From assembly GCF_000233955.1 (NCBI RefSeq), contig NZ_JH376604.1:1-64000 (forward strand): DNA of 64,000 nt, read 5' to 3'. Of this stretch, positions 15,301 through 23,624 are shown in pieces (within the stretch, counting starts at the first letter, position 1; each line of letters begins with the position of its first letter). The translations under genes and the position numbers were made by a program. This stretch comes from Paraprevotella clara YIT 11840 (lineage in GTDB: Bacteria > Bacteroidota > Bacteroidia > Bacteroidales > Bacteroidaceae). The notes under the pieces were generated by a model. It had not been told where the DNA came from. It did no database searches and saw only the letters and a list, made by a program, of their open reading frames with translations.

Positions 15301-16360
15301 TGAATTTATTGGCTTTATGGGTGGAATAACCGAAGACGAGCGACTTCATGGCCATGTCCTTCACCATGTCCCAAGTGACGCCTTCCGGAAGGGTGACTTT
15401 ACCTTTGCCATATTTACAAAGGAAAGCGCAAATCATGGAAAAGTCGGCATTTGTGCGCACTCCGTCCTCGTTGCTTTGTCCGGCACTGTTCGCCTTGAAA
15501 TACCCGCAAGTTTCCCCTTTACTGTTGGGTGTCGCGCAGTCGTACCATATATTATGGGCGTATGTCAGAGAGTTGGCTAACATTTGCAACAGATCCTGCT
15601 GCATGGCAGATTCTTCCACGAATTCATGGGATATGACACCTTCGGTGGGGGAGGACACTTGGTCTTCCGTGCCGCCTTCAATACTCGGTGCGTTGGGGTC
15701 GAGGCTGCCCTCCGGCAGTTGCGTCAGCGTAAAATGGTCGTATGCGATGCAGCTTCCGCCGTTGCCCCAACTCATTTGTGCCGACAGAGTAATGGCGGAT
15801 TCTTCCTCCAGTTTGAATTTTAGGGAATTTTCCGTCCATGAGGAAGTTCCCATGATGCCTGCGCTTCCGTTCGTGCAGATTATCGTCAGTTTATCCAGCG
15901 ATTTCAATGCTTCGTCGCTGACAGTGACGGTCGCACTGGTCGCGGCATTGTTGGCGGCAAAAGCCTTACTGAAGAATTTTAGTTCGTATTCTCCGGCCGG
16001 CAAGGGTGTGGATGTGGTTTGCCGCATTTCCGAATTTGCACTGCCCCAACCGAAACGTTGGTAGTAGGCAAATTCTCCGTCGGCTGCTTCCGTTTTGCCG
16101 AAACCGTTGTCCGTGGCACATTCCTTGTTGATGAGAAGTGCTTTTCCAGGACTGGTGGTTTGCCATCCTTTGGGCGACAGGTTCCATCCCCGCAGTCCTT
16201 CGTCGCCTTCATAAATCGCGTTGGGGGAATCCTGTGTACACGCCGTTGCGTCCTCTTCGAAAGAGGGATTGGCCAAATAAATGGATGTGATATCTTGTTG
16301 TCCGTATGTAGCCGCACAACCGAGTAACATGCTGTAAAATCCTAATACAGTTCCTTTCAT
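12311..16360 (-). CDS. Large secreted protein with carbohydrate-binding-like modules and type IX-like tail
   Basis: A 1349-residue protein with an N-terminal signal peptide (MKGTVLGFYSMLLGCAATYG). Two similar jelly-roll-like modules lie near each end: NPSFEED close to residue 30 and NPGFEED after residue 1100, each followed by a Trp-rich segment and an LPAGEY/LPKGEY strand. The middle (about 270-650) is helical with many Trp, Asn and His, like an alpha/alpha toroid of polysaccharide lyases or glycoside hydrolases. It ends VYNLQGMKLRSNVPA then GLSKGIYIVGHKK, like Bacteroidales type IX sorting tails. Probably a surface glycan-acting enzyme; the family and substrate are not identified. Confidence 0.7.
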   Translation of the reverse strand: MKGTVLGFYSMLLGCAATYGQQDITSIYLANPSFEEDATACTQDSPNAIYEGDEGLRGWNLSPKGWQTTSPGKALLINKECATDNGFGKTEAADGEFAYYQRFGWGSANSEMRQTTSTPLPAGEYELKFFSKAFAANNAATSATVTVSDEALKSLDKLTIICTNGSAGIMGTSSWTENSLKFKLEEESAITLSAQMSWGNGGSCIAYDHFTLTQLPEGSLDPNAPSIEGGTEDQVSSPTEGVISHEFVEESAMQQDLLQMLANSLTYAHNIWYDCATPNSKGETCGYFKANSAGQSNEDGVRTNADFSMICAFLCKYGKGKVTLPEGVTWDMVKDMAMKSLVFGYSTHKANKFKITSDNKYWGSVSNADHVWESSLWATSLAYASYFLNEELDESQKTYIYNMIKAECNYELERSIPTGYNGDTKAEENGWETNILSCALGLYPDDALAPKWFDRLRAFAINCYSHVDDAQNTTVIDPEYDETTVQDLYIGKNLYDDYTLQNHNYFHTSYQNVVMQELGESHLALHLFQGGNPKWKTNALMHNNQKVMDEVLCRLALADGELAMPNGNDWSMFLYDQITSYTTAACFLRDPNALMLENLAYKHIKARQSTTQDGSWLLNSDIGPRRMGVEGHRVMMTYLMHELASTADIQATSWKDFSQSQEQAYIFTPQNIVRANTPDRFSVFSWSNGLKSYTGYIASNKPDKNKIIVPYKKNNTGNILGWYTVSGKATDASPVISGIYDLNGNSYTMNGKLMTNGNSLENNFTLFSTPGNAFIYMDYVVGKTNGTITEEKGGLMAISTDPFTKEKRTLYHSKGRLQTDGSQLKSFMGNWVNIDNEVGIVNTTTDKSIAFGDRELNSSIFLSKIYPVYSADGRSFSNGSIVDRRHIIYYSNVDSADTEQLAADVLSLTAQVAEGWNGVIVSDPDSARYLLLSNYLGETACTLKDILLPDGAPVFTEMTAVNGQGATATFRCDVNHSVANTLRVFIQGDGLSARQMENDSCGAYLYNYSGQKQQAQVTIWADGNKLTAPVTVEHESCVSVKAVGNEILIETVDLKEEQEEFFDVTAQFLSNPGFEEDQTYGTESKVTLNGVVYDPCYINTVKAADSKWPQVLPIQGWTPGNGLKGGSNFAVLYSMPYSTTMYCVSPSNVGNSASIMAAPATDDACGKRCLSILNSWDSGNNSISQTFTLPKGEYKLSFLAQYVCANEMRHINDYTIATTGDNLNYSRCGIRFGDTEIYKYPRLANHWETVECPFSLETETQVTVSMGLETTAGVGAAYNTRLYIDQVKLYSKDEIINDVSGILGEADTENVDVYNLQGMKLRSNVPAKQATRGLSKGIYIVGHKKTIQH

Positions 16361-16394
16361 GGTTTCATTATTGATGAGGTCAATTATTTGGTGT

Positions 16395-16425
16395 CAAATA
16401 TACAATAAAAGTGTGCGTGCACAAA
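16395..16425 (-). promoter_or_regulatory. Bacteroidetes-type promoter for the 12311-16360 gene
   Basis: On the minus strand TTTG (16425-16422) is followed after 19 nt by TATATTTG (16402-16395), a full match to the -33/-7 consensus. It lies 35 nt upstream of the ATG at 16360. Confidence 0.6.
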
Positions 16426-16472
16426 AAATAAATCTATTTATTTTAGAGAAAATCGCCTTATCATGTTTTATA

Positions 16473-16503
16473 ACATAAAAAAAGGACAAAAAAGTAGTCC
16501 TTT
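16473..16503 (-). terminator. Hairpin with T run upstream of the leftward gene
   Basis: AAAGGAC and GTCCTTT form a 7-bp stem (16481-16503) followed, on the minus strand, by a T run. No leftward gene ends here; it lies between pepT and the leftward promoter and may insulate the two divergent genes. Confidence 0.4.
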
Positions 16504-16562
16504 ATTGCGAAAAACTGTAGGATTGATTAATTTTACGACTTAGATTAAACGAATGATGAATT

Positions 16563-17786
16563 ATGGAACTGATAGAACGATTTTTGAAATACGTGAGTTT
16601 TGACACGCAGTCGAGTGAAGAAGGAGAAGGTTGTCCGAGTACTGACAAGCAGATGGTGTTTGCGCGATATTTGGAGAACGAATTGAAAGCGATAGGGCTT
16701 GAGGAGGTGTCGTTGGACGAACATGGATATTTGTACGCCACGTTGCCTGCAAACACGGAACGCGAAGTGCCTACAATCGGCTTTATAGCTCATATCGATA
16801 CTTCGCCGGATTACTCGGGCAAGGATGTGAAGCCGCGAATCGTGGAGCAATACGATGGTGGGGACATTGTATTGTGCGCTGAAGAGGGAATTGTCACCTC
16901 GCCGAAGCAATTTCCCGAATTGTCGGACCATGTGGGAGAGGATTTGATTGTCACGGACGGCTATACCTTGTTGGGAGCTGACGACAAAGCCGGTATTGCG
17001 GAAATCATGCAGGCTATGGTCTACCTTCGGGAACATCCGGAAATCAAGCGTGGCCGAATCAGGGTGGGCTTTAATCCCGATGAAGAAATCGGTATGGGAG
17101 CGCATCTTTTTGATGTGGAGAAGTTCGGCTGCGAGTGGGCTTATACTATGGATGGCGGAGAAGTCGGTGAACTGGAGTTCGAGAATTTCAACGCTGCGGC
17201 GGCCAAGGTGACGGTGAGAGGGCTGAACGTGCATCCCGGATATGCCAAAGGCAAGATGCGGAATGCCATGCTGACAGCGGCCGAGTTCATCCGAAGAATG
17301 CCTTCGGACGAAACCCCGCAAACCACGGAAGGCTATGAAGGCTTCTACCACCTGACGGGTATGAAAGGTACGGTGGAGGAAACCGTCTTGTCTTATATCA
17401 TACGCGACCACGACCGGCAGAAGTTTGAAAACCGTAAGGCATTCGTGCGGCAGTTGGCGGAAGAACTGAATGCGGAAAACGGGGAGGGTACGGTGACGGT
17501 CGAGGTGCGTGACCAATATTACAACATGCGCGAGAAGGTGGAGCCGGTGATGCATATCATCGACATTGCGAAGAAAGCCATCGAGGCATCCGGCGTGGAA
17601 TGTCGGGTGAAGGCGATTCGTGGGGGAACAGACGGGGCGCAGCTTTCATTCAAAGGATTGCCGTGCCCTAACATCTTTGCCGGGGGACTGAATTTTCACG
17701 GGCGCCATGAGTTTGTTCCGGTACAAAGTATGGAAAAGGCGATGATGACCATTGTGAAGATAGCAGAGTTGACGGCCTTAAGATAG
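16563..17786 (+). CDS. pepT: Peptidase T (tripeptide aminopeptidase)
   Basis: A 407-residue M20-family zinc aminopeptidase that removes the N-terminal residue from tripeptides in the cytoplasm. Metal-binding and catalytic segments are present: [10 protein letters not shown] (His-x-Asp), [18 protein letters not shown] and the late [15 protein letters not shown]-type region (here [18 protein letters not shown]). Length matches the family. It is followed after 6 nt by the antiporter gene, so the two are probably co-transcribed. Confidence 0.93.
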   Translation: MELIERFLKYVSFDTQSSEEGEGCPSTDKQMVFARYLENELKAIGLEEVSLDEHGYLYATLPANTEREVPTIGFIAHIDTSPDYSGKDVKPRIVEQYDGGDIVLCAEEGIVTSPKQFPELSDHVGEDLIVTDGYTLLGADDKAGIAEIMQAMVYLREHPEIKRGRIRVGFNPDEEIGMGAHLFDVEKFGCEWAYTMDGGEVGELEFENFNAAAAKVTVRGLNVHPGYAKGKMRNAMLTAAEFIRRMPSDETPQTTEGYEGFYHLTGMKGTVEETVLSYIIRDHDRQKFENRKAFVRQLAEELNAENGEGTVTVEVRDQYYNMREKVEPVMHIIDIAKKAIEASGVECRVKAIRGGTDGAQLSFKGLPCPNIFAGGLNFHGRHEFVPVQSMEKAMMTIVKIAELTALR

Positions 17787-17792
17787 TAGAAA

Positions 17793-20042
17793 ATGGAACA
17801 GATTCCGACGTTGATTCAAGATTTGGCGTTGATCTTGCTGATTGCCGCTGTGGTTTCCCTTTTATTCAAGTGGTTGAAGCAGCCGGTAGTCTTAGGGTAT
17901 ATTGTGGCGGGTTTTATTGCGGGGCCTCATTTCATTTATACCCCGTCGGTACATGATTCGGGCAGTATCGATATTTGGGCACAAATCGGTGTCATAATCT
18001 TGTTGTTTACGTTGGGATTGGAGTTCAGTTTCAAGAAAATACTCAAAATGGGGGCGGCACCAGTCATTGCCGCCCTTACCATTATATTCTGCATGATGTT
18101 TCTGGGCACGTCCGTCGGGCATCTGTTCGGATGGAAAAGCATGGATTGTATCTATCTGGGCGGAATGTTGGCCATGTCCTCCACTACCATTATATACAAG
18201 GCTTTTCAGGACTTGGGTGTTTTGCAGAAGAAGTTTGCGGGAGTCGTGCTCAGCGTGCTGATACTGGAGGACATACTGGCCATTGTGTTGATGGTGATGT
18301 TGTCCACTTTGGCCGTGAGCCATAATATAGAAGGAGAGGAACTGATAGAAGGATTGCTCCGTTTGGGCTTTTTCCTGATACTTTGGTTTGTAGTCGGATT
18401 ATACCTCATACCTATTATATTAAGGAAAAACCGGAAGTTCCTGAATAGCGAGACCTTGTTGATCGTGTCGTTGGCGCTTTGCTTCGTCATGGCCGTGGTG
18501 GCTGTGGAGTCGGGTTTTAGTGCGGCGTTCGGTGCCTTTGTGGTAGGTTCCATCTTAGCCGAGACGGTAGAAGCCGAGCGGATAGAAAAGCTGGTGGCTC
18601 CGGTGAAGGATTTGTTCGGTGCCATCTTCTTCGTGTCTGTGGGGATGTTGGTAGACCCGGAAGTATTGGTTGAGTATGCTTGGCCGATAGCGGCCTTGAC
18701 CTTGACCATTATCGTGGGGCAGGCTTTTTTCGGGACGTTCGGTTTCGTATTGGCCGGGCAGCCGTTGAAAGAGGCGATGAAGTGCGGTTTCAGTATGTCG
18801 CAAATCGGGGAATTTGCTTTTATCATCGCTTCTTTGGGGATGTCGCTCGGCGTGACGAGCCATTACCTCTATCCTATTGTGGTAGCTGTTTCCGTAGTGA
18901 CGACTTTCACTACGCCTTATATGCTGAAAGCCTCCGGTCCGGCTTATTGCTGGTTGTGCCGCGTGTTGCCCCACGGTTGGGTGGCGTGGTTGGAACGCTA
19001 TACGCCGGGCACGGTGGTGCAGAGTCATTCCGGAAATTGGAAGAAATTGATTTCCGCCATGTTGAGGCAGATTGTGGTCTTCACGATTCTTTCCGTGACG
19101 GTCATTGCGCTGTCTTTCCGTTTTTTGTTACCCTTTACCCGAGAGATACTGCCCCATTGGTGGGCGAATGCGCTTTGCGGAGTCGTCACGCTGCTTTGCA
19201 TCGCTCCTTTTTTGCGGGGTATCATGGCACGCGGCCGCCGTTCGTCTTTGTTTCAGGCCTTGTGGAAGGAAAGCCGTTACAACCGTTTGCCGTTGGTCTT
19301 TACGCTTATTGTAAGGGCGGTGGTGGTCTGTATGCTCATTTTTTATATCATTCGCTTTTTAGTGCCGTTTGCCGACCCCTTGTTGCTGTTGTTGGCCCTG
19401 TTGATTGTCGGGGGCATCTCCTTGTCCAGTCCGTTGCGTCGGAATTCCATCCGGATGGAGAAAGTCTTTATGGACAATCTGCATAGCCGGGACATGCTGG
19501 CGCGTCGCGATGGTAAAGTGCAGCCCGGTTATGCCGAACGGCTGCTGTCTAAGGATTTGCATCTGGCAGACTTTGAAGTTCCGGAAGAGTCTATTTGGGG
19601 AGGCCGTTTACTGGGTGATTTAAAATTAGGGCAACGTTATGAGGTCAACGTCGTTTCCATTATTCGCGGAACGCACTATATGAATATTCCCAACGGCAAT
19701 GACCGTATTTATCCTCGCGACCATATTCAGGTGATAGGTACGGACGAACAGATAGAACGTTTTTCCGGTGCATTAGCGAATACGGTCATTGTAGAGGCGG
19801 AATATCAGGACCGTGAGATGCAGTTGAAACAGTTCCTGATTACCGAGGTGTCCGGATTCGTAGGGGTGAAAATAAAAAACAGTGGCATCCGCGACCGGTA
19901 CCACTGTATGATTGTAGGTATTGAGACCCCCGACGGCATATTGGAGAAGCCGGAGGCCGAAAGGGTTTTCCGTGTCGGAGACATCATTTGGCTGGTAGGG
20001 GAGAAGGAAGCCCTGTCCCGGCTTTTTTCCGGTAAGCCTTAA
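17793..20042 (+). CDS. Kef-type cation:proton antiporter (CPA2) with two TrkA-C-like domains
   Basis: A 749-residue membrane protein. Residues 1-380 hold about 12 membrane helices of the CPA2 (monovalent cation:proton antiporter-2) type, including GYIVAGFIAGPH and GAIFFVSVGMLVDP. After a further membrane segment (about 430-560) come two RCK_C/TrkA-C-like modules, near 595-665 and 675-745. The NAD-binding TrkA-N domain of classical KefB/KefC is absent, so gating by NAD or glutathione as in E. coli is not expected. It probably exchanges K+ or Na+ for protons. Its stop overlaps the convergent S4 gene by 4 nt. Confidence 0.85.
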   Translation: MEQIPTLIQDLALILLIAAVVSLLFKWLKQPVVLGYIVAGFIAGPHFIYTPSVHDSGSIDIWAQIGVIILLFTLGLEFSFKKILKMGAAPVIAALTIIFCMMFLGTSVGHLFGWKSMDCIYLGGMLAMSSTTIIYKAFQDLGVLQKKFAGVVLSVLILEDILAIVLMVMLSTLAVSHNIEGEELIEGLLRLGFFLILWFVVGLYLIPIILRKNRKFLNSETLLIVSLALCFVMAVVAVESGFSAAFGAFVVGSILAETVEAERIEKLVAPVKDLFGAIFFVSVGMLVDPEVLVEYAWPIAALTLTIIVGQAFFGTFGFVLAGQPLKEAMKCGFSMSQIGEFAFIIASLGMSLGVTSHYLYPIVVAVSVVTTFTTPYMLKASGPAYCWLCRVLPHGWVAWLERYTPGTVVQSHSGNWKKLISAMLRQIVVFTILSVTVIALSFRFLLPFTREILPHWWANALCGVVTLLCIAPFLRGIMARGRRSSLFQALWKESRYNRLPLVFTLIVRAVVVCMLIFYIIRFLVPFADPLLLLLALLIVGGISLSSPLRRNSIRMEKVFMDNLHSRDMLARRDGKVQPGYAERLLSKDLHLADFEVPEESIWGGRLLGDLKLGQRYEVNVVSIIRGTHYMNIPNGNDRIYPRDHIQVIGTDEQIERFSGALANTVIVEAEYQDREMQLKQFLITEVSGFVGVKIKNSGIRDRYHCMIVGIETPDGILEKPEAERVFRVGDIIWLVGEKEALSRLFSGKP

Positions 20043-20476
20043 TCGTCTTCCCCGCCTTCTTCGTCCTCGACATCGAAGTCGAACAACAGGTCGTCCAAAT
20101 ATTCGGGTGTGGTGAACTCCTCCAAGCTCCGGCGGTCTTTCTTCGTAGGGCGTCCGGTTCCACGGGCGCGGCCGATGAAGCCGCTCAGGCGGCTCATCTC
20201 CAGAAGTTCGTATTGTTCCGGCGGAGTGACGTTTTCCAGTATTTCCGGAATCAGCTTGGCACCGACACGTTTTTCTATGGTCTGCTTGACCTTAAAAGAA
20301 TAAGTGACAGGAGGTTTGCGCACTTCAATGACATCGCCGGGTTTGACGGTACGTGAAGGTTTCAGTTGCGCCCCCTTCATGGAAATCTGCCCTTTCTTGC
20401 AGGCTGCGGCGGCCATCGAACGTGTCTTGAAGATGCGGGCGGCCCACAGCCACTTGTCTATTCTCGCTTCATTCAT
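20039..20476 (-). CDS. S4-domain RNA-binding protein, Hsp15 (HslR)-like
   Basis: A 145-residue protein with an N-terminal S4 domain (RIDKWLWAARIFKTRSMAAA, then GDVIEVRK) and an acidic tail (DFDVEDEEGGEDD). Hsp15-type proteins bind stalled 50S subunits carrying peptidyl-tRNA, which fits its place 8 nt after peptidyl-tRNA hydrolase. I chose ATG 20476 because it puts MNEARIDKWLW at the N-terminus; a longer frame from 20554 would overlap pth heavily. Confidence 0.85.
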   Translation of the reverse strand: MNEARIDKWLWAARIFKTRSMAAAACKKGQISMKGAQLKPSRTVKPGDVIEVRKPPVTYSFKVKQTIEKRVGAKLIPEILENVTPPEQYELLEMSRLSGFIGRARGTGRPTKKDRRSLEEFTTPEYLDDLLFDFDVEDEEGGEDD

Positions 20477-20484
20477 ACGTTCTT

Positions 20485-21048
20485 CTACTTCTTGTTGAAT
20501 TGGTTCATGGTAATCTGGATACCGGCCAGACAGAAGCTTTTTATCATTTCGCAAGCCAGTCCCACCCGTTCGTCCATGGTTTTCAAGTCCTCTTCCGTGA
20601 ATTGTCCCAGTACGAAGCCGATTTGTCCGCCCCGGGGGAAATCGTTACCGATGCCGAACCTCAGACGGGCGTAAGCCTGTGTACCTAAGACGGAGGCAAT
20701 GTTTTTCAATCCGTTATGACCGGCATCACTTCCGCTTGGTTTCATACGCAGGGCACCGAACGGGAGAGCCAAATCGTCTACGACCACCAGGATACGTTCA
20801 AGAGGAACGTTCTCTTTGTTCATCCAGTACCTGACGGCGTTTCCGCTCAAGTTCATGTAGGTGGACGGTTTCAAAAGCACCAGTTGCTGCCCTTTCAGCG
20901 AGAGGGAAGCCACAGCGCCGTAGCGTTTGTCCTCAAAAACAAGATTGGACGCCTTAGCCAAGGCGTCCAATACTCTAAAACCTATATTGTGACGGGTTCC
21001 GGCATATTCGCTTCCGATATTGCCCAAACCGACAATTAAGTATTTCAT
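20485..21048 (-). CDS. pth: Peptidyl-tRNA hydrolase
   Basis: A 187-residue protein matching Pth: [21 protein letters not shown] (catalytic His at residue 20), [20 protein letters not shown], and [11 protein letters not shown]. It cleaves the ester bond of peptidyl-tRNA released from ribosomes. It lies 14 nt after the L25 gene and 8 nt before the S4-domain gene, so the three form one translation-related operon. This L25-Pth order is common in bacteria. Confidence 0.95.
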   Translation of the reverse strand: MKYLIVGLGNIGSEYAGTRHNIGFRVLDALAKASNLVFEDKRYGAVASLSLKGQQLVLLKPSTYMNLSGNAVRYWMNKENVPLERILVVVDDLALPFGALRMKPSGSDAGHNGLKNIASVLGTQAYARLRFGIGNDFPRGGQIGFVLGQFTEEDLKTMDERVGLACEMIKSFCLAGIQITMNQFNKK

Positions 21049-21062
21049 TCGCAGTTTATGGA

Positions 21063-21656
21063 TTAATTGTCAGCAGATGCGGCAGATCTTGCACCACGCG
21101 TCATCTTAACCTGGCAAACGACAACTTCTTTGCTGGTAACCAATTCCAAACCTTCGAAATGCAGTTCGCCGACTTTGATAGTCTTGCCCAGACCCAAGCT
21201 CGTCACGTCGATGTTCAGGCGTTCGGGGATATTGGTATAAACAGCTTTTACTTTCAATTTACGTACGGATGCAGCCAGACGACCACCGGCTTTCACACCT
21301 TCAGCCAAACCGTTCAGTTTGATGGGCACTTCCATCACGATGGGCTTCGTGTCGGTGATTTCATAAAAATCCACGTGCAGTACGTTATCTTTTACGGGGT
21401 GGAACTGAATTTCTTTCAGAATGGCTTTACACTCTTTGCCGTCGATGTTCAGGTTTACGGCATAGATGTCCGGAGAATAAATCAGATTGCGCAGTTCGTC
21501 GTTTGTTACGGTGAAGGGCAATGCGACCGGTGCACCGTTTTCGTCTTTTGCTTCTCCATACAAGTTACAGGGTACGGCGTTAGCTTTACGGATTTCACGC
21601 GCAGCCTTCTTGCCGAATGCAGCTCTTGCTGTACCTTTTACATTAATTTCTTTCAT
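21063..21656 (-). CDS. rplY: 50S ribosomal protein L25/Ctc, long form
   Basis: A 197-residue protein with the N-terminal L25 5S-rRNA-binding domain ([20 protein letters not shown], later VLHVDFYEI) and a C-terminal Ctc-type beta domain ([15 protein letters not shown]). The two-domain form is usual in Bacteroidetes. It binds 5S rRNA in the large subunit. A consensus promoter lies upstream at 21754-21785, so it is the first gene of the rplY-pth-S4 operon. Confidence 0.95.
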   Translation of the reverse strand: MKEINVKGTARAAFGKKAAREIRKANAVPCNLYGEAKDENGAPVALPFTVTNDELRNLIYSPDIYAVNLNIDGKECKAILKEIQFHPVKDNVLHVDFYEITDTKPIVMEVPIKLNGLAEGVKAGGRLAASVRKLKVKAVYTNIPERLNIDVTSLGLGKTIKVGELHFEGLELVTSKEVVVCQVKMTRGARSAASADN

Positions 21657-21753
21657 TGCATTAATTTTTTTGTGTTACTCTAAATTAAGTGATTTATGCT
21701 TAATCTCACCATCACACGATGTGTGCATCTTTCGATGATGCTGAAAAGCGGTG

Positions 21754-21785
21754 CAAAATTACGGCTTTTCGTCGGAATGGCCAAA
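21754..21785 (-). promoter_or_regulatory. Promoter of the rplY-pth operon
   Basis: On the minus strand TTTG (21785-21782), a 20-nt spacer and TAATTTTG (21761-21754) match the Bacteroidetes -33/-7 consensus well. It lies about 100 nt upstream of the rplY ATG. Confidence 0.65.
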
Positions 21786-21801
21786 TGTTGCGGGCGTTTT
21801 T

Positions 21802-23055
21802 TCATATTTCTGCCACGCGGTACCGGTTTCCGTAATGTGTGTGTATTTTCTGTACTCCTGCGGCTACGAGGGCTTGAGCCAGCTTGGGCAGCGTTATGCC
21901 TGCCATCGCTCCGGGTTCCAGCCGCCGTAGCCGTGCGAATATTTCGGGCAGCGAAAGCAGCCGTACCTTCTCGTTCGGCTGAGCCGCACGATAGTAACGG
22001 CGTAATACCTCCCCAGCCGGGCAGATGCGGTAGAAAGCCGCGTTGTGCAACCGCAGGGCGTTCTCTTCCCCGTGGTTGAACCAGTACCGTTCCCCTCTTT
22101 CCAATTCCGCCTTCAGTTGGGCGTAGATTTGCGCATGGTCGATACCCGTGCTGTCGATGGGATGCTCCACGAGCACACAGATGAACCTACGGCTTCCCGA
22201 AGGGTCGGAAAGCAGTTCGCGCGAGTTGGACGTGCCGATGAAGGAGGCGATGCGCGGCAGGGCTTGGCTGTGCCTTTGGTACGCCTTGCGCAGGTTGAGA
22301 GCGGAGAGCTGCATGAGGTTCTTCAGGAGCGGGTGTTTCTTCTCGGGTATGCGGTCGAATTCGTCCAAGTTCAGCAGGCCCATCTCGGTGAGCTGCCGTT
22401 CCACCTTGTCGGGACGCGCGAGGTTCACGCTGTCGGTGTAGTAATCCTGTAACTCCGGTGGCAGCAGGGCGCGGCAGAAGGTGGACTTGCCGAGTCCTTG
22501 TTCGTCGCTGACGAGCAGGGGCGCGGTGCTATGTGCGTGCAGTCCGTCGGAGAGTCCGGCCCATTGCGCGGCCAGTCCGAGCATCCACCGGTGGAAGGTT
22601 TGTATCCACAGGGGACTGTCCGACACACGGGTGGCCAAGTCGTGCAGTCGGTCGCGCCCGTCCCATGTCGGGAGCCGTTGGAAATACTGTAGGAAGGGAT
22701 GGTATTCCCGTACATCAGCGGAGTGCACCATGCGTGCCACATCGCGGTCCCAGCAGTCGATGCCGTGGCGGTGTGCTTCGAGGCAGATGGCATTCAGGTC
22801 GCGTTCCGTGACGGGCCGGAATGTCCCGTTTCCCTCATCAGACAGACAGCGGAATTCCGTGGCTTCTGTGAGCACATTGAAGCGGAACTCGTATCGTTCG
22901 GCGAGGAAGCCGCCGAGGGCGGATTCGAGGTTAGCGGCTTTCGGGAGCGTTTCCGCCTGCGGTGTAGCGACGTGGGTCGTACCCATCGTCTTTCTTTCCG
23001 TTCGTTTTTCGTTCCATCGCCTTACGGCATTATGTGCAATCCTTTTGAAATCCAT
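21802..23055 (-). CDS. VapE-like P-loop protein with DUF3874-type end (BT4734/BF3469 family)
   Basis: A 417-residue protein. The middle has Walker A-like DEQGLGKSTFCRALLP, then LNLDEFDRIPEKKHPLLKN (Walker B region) and SFIGTSNSRELLSDPSGSRR, the sensor region of VapE/virulence-associated E ATPases. The C-terminal 80 residues resemble DUF3874. Related proteins act as primase-helicase partners on mobile elements; this one is isolated, with no primase beside it. ATG 23055 is chosen (MDFKRIAHNAVRRW); the longer frame from 23130 lacks support. Confidence 0.8.
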   Translation of the reverse strand: MDFKRIAHNAVRRWNEKRTERKTMGTTHVATPQAETLPKAANLESALGGFLAERYEFRFNVLTEATEFRCLSDEGNGTFRPVTERDLNAICLEAHRHGIDCWDRDVARMVHSADVREYHPFLQYFQRLPTWDGRDRLHDLATRVSDSPLWIQTFHRWMLGLAAQWAGLSDGLHAHSTAPLLVSDEQGLGKSTFCRALLPPELQDYYTDSVNLARPDKVERQLTEMGLLNLDEFDRIPEKKHPLLKNLMQLSALNLRKAYQRHSQALPRIASFIGTSNSRELLSDPSGSRRFICVLVEHPIDSTGIDHAQIYAQLKAELERGERYWFNHGEENALRLHNAAFYRICPAGEVLRRYYRAAQPNEKVRLLSLPEIFARLRRLEPGAMAGITLPKLAQALVAAGVQKIHTHYGNRYRVAEI

Positions 23056-23624
23056 AGTAGCTGTGTTTAGGGTCTGTTTTCTGCCTGCAAATATACGACA
23101 TGAAAAAGCCCTTGTCAAGCCCTTCACCATAACCCTATTGATTACCAGTCGGTTTACATTTGTAAATCGGAATCTGTATGCAGTGTATCATTTCCCGGTG
23201 AAATCCCGGTGAAGGATGTAAAGGCAGAAAGTTCACCTTAAAACGTTGATATAGAAGAGGTATGAAGGAAGCGAACCTTTTCGGGTGAAAAACCGTTTGT
23301 GGGAGGTGGAGAAGCGGAGAATACTCTCCGGAAAACACCCACGTCTCCTTTTTATCTGGTGTTCGGCACGGTAAAGCTCGTAAAGCGGATGTCGGCATAT
23401 CTGAAAATCGTTCTCAGTAGATTGAAAAATCGTTTGGCTTAGAACGGAAAATCGTTTGGCGCAGATTGTACGGGGCATATCGTAGAGTAAAATATTTATA
23501 GTATTTAAAAATATTCTAATAAGTATTATATCGAATAAGGTTTTAAGATATTGTTTATATAGCGTAAGATTATATATCTTTGCATACAAACTGATGATAT
23601 TAAAGATAAGAGATAGATAACAAT
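23056..23624. other. Gene-free gap with degenerate tandem repeats and the hsd promoter
   Basis: No gene is supported. At 23403-23467 are three degenerate tandem copies of about 21-23 bp related to gaaaatcgtttggcKYagat. The hsdM promoter occupies the right end. The gap divides a GC-richer VapE-like gene from the restriction locus. Confidence 0.45.
23551..23582 (+). promoter_or_regulatory. Promoter of the hsd operon
   Basis: TTGT (23551-23554) and TATCTTTG (23575-23582) are 20 nt apart; the -7 box is a full match to TAnnTTTG. The hsdM ATG lies 42 nt downstream. Confidence 0.55.

Noticed and set aside
16545-17555. Leftward ORF of 336 aa
   Set aside because: It is the antisense shadow of pepT, which has clear catalytic motifs.
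18206-19486. Long ORFs opposite and in another frame of the antiporter
   Set aside because: Low-complexity translations; the antiporter frame has membrane helices and TrkA-C domains.
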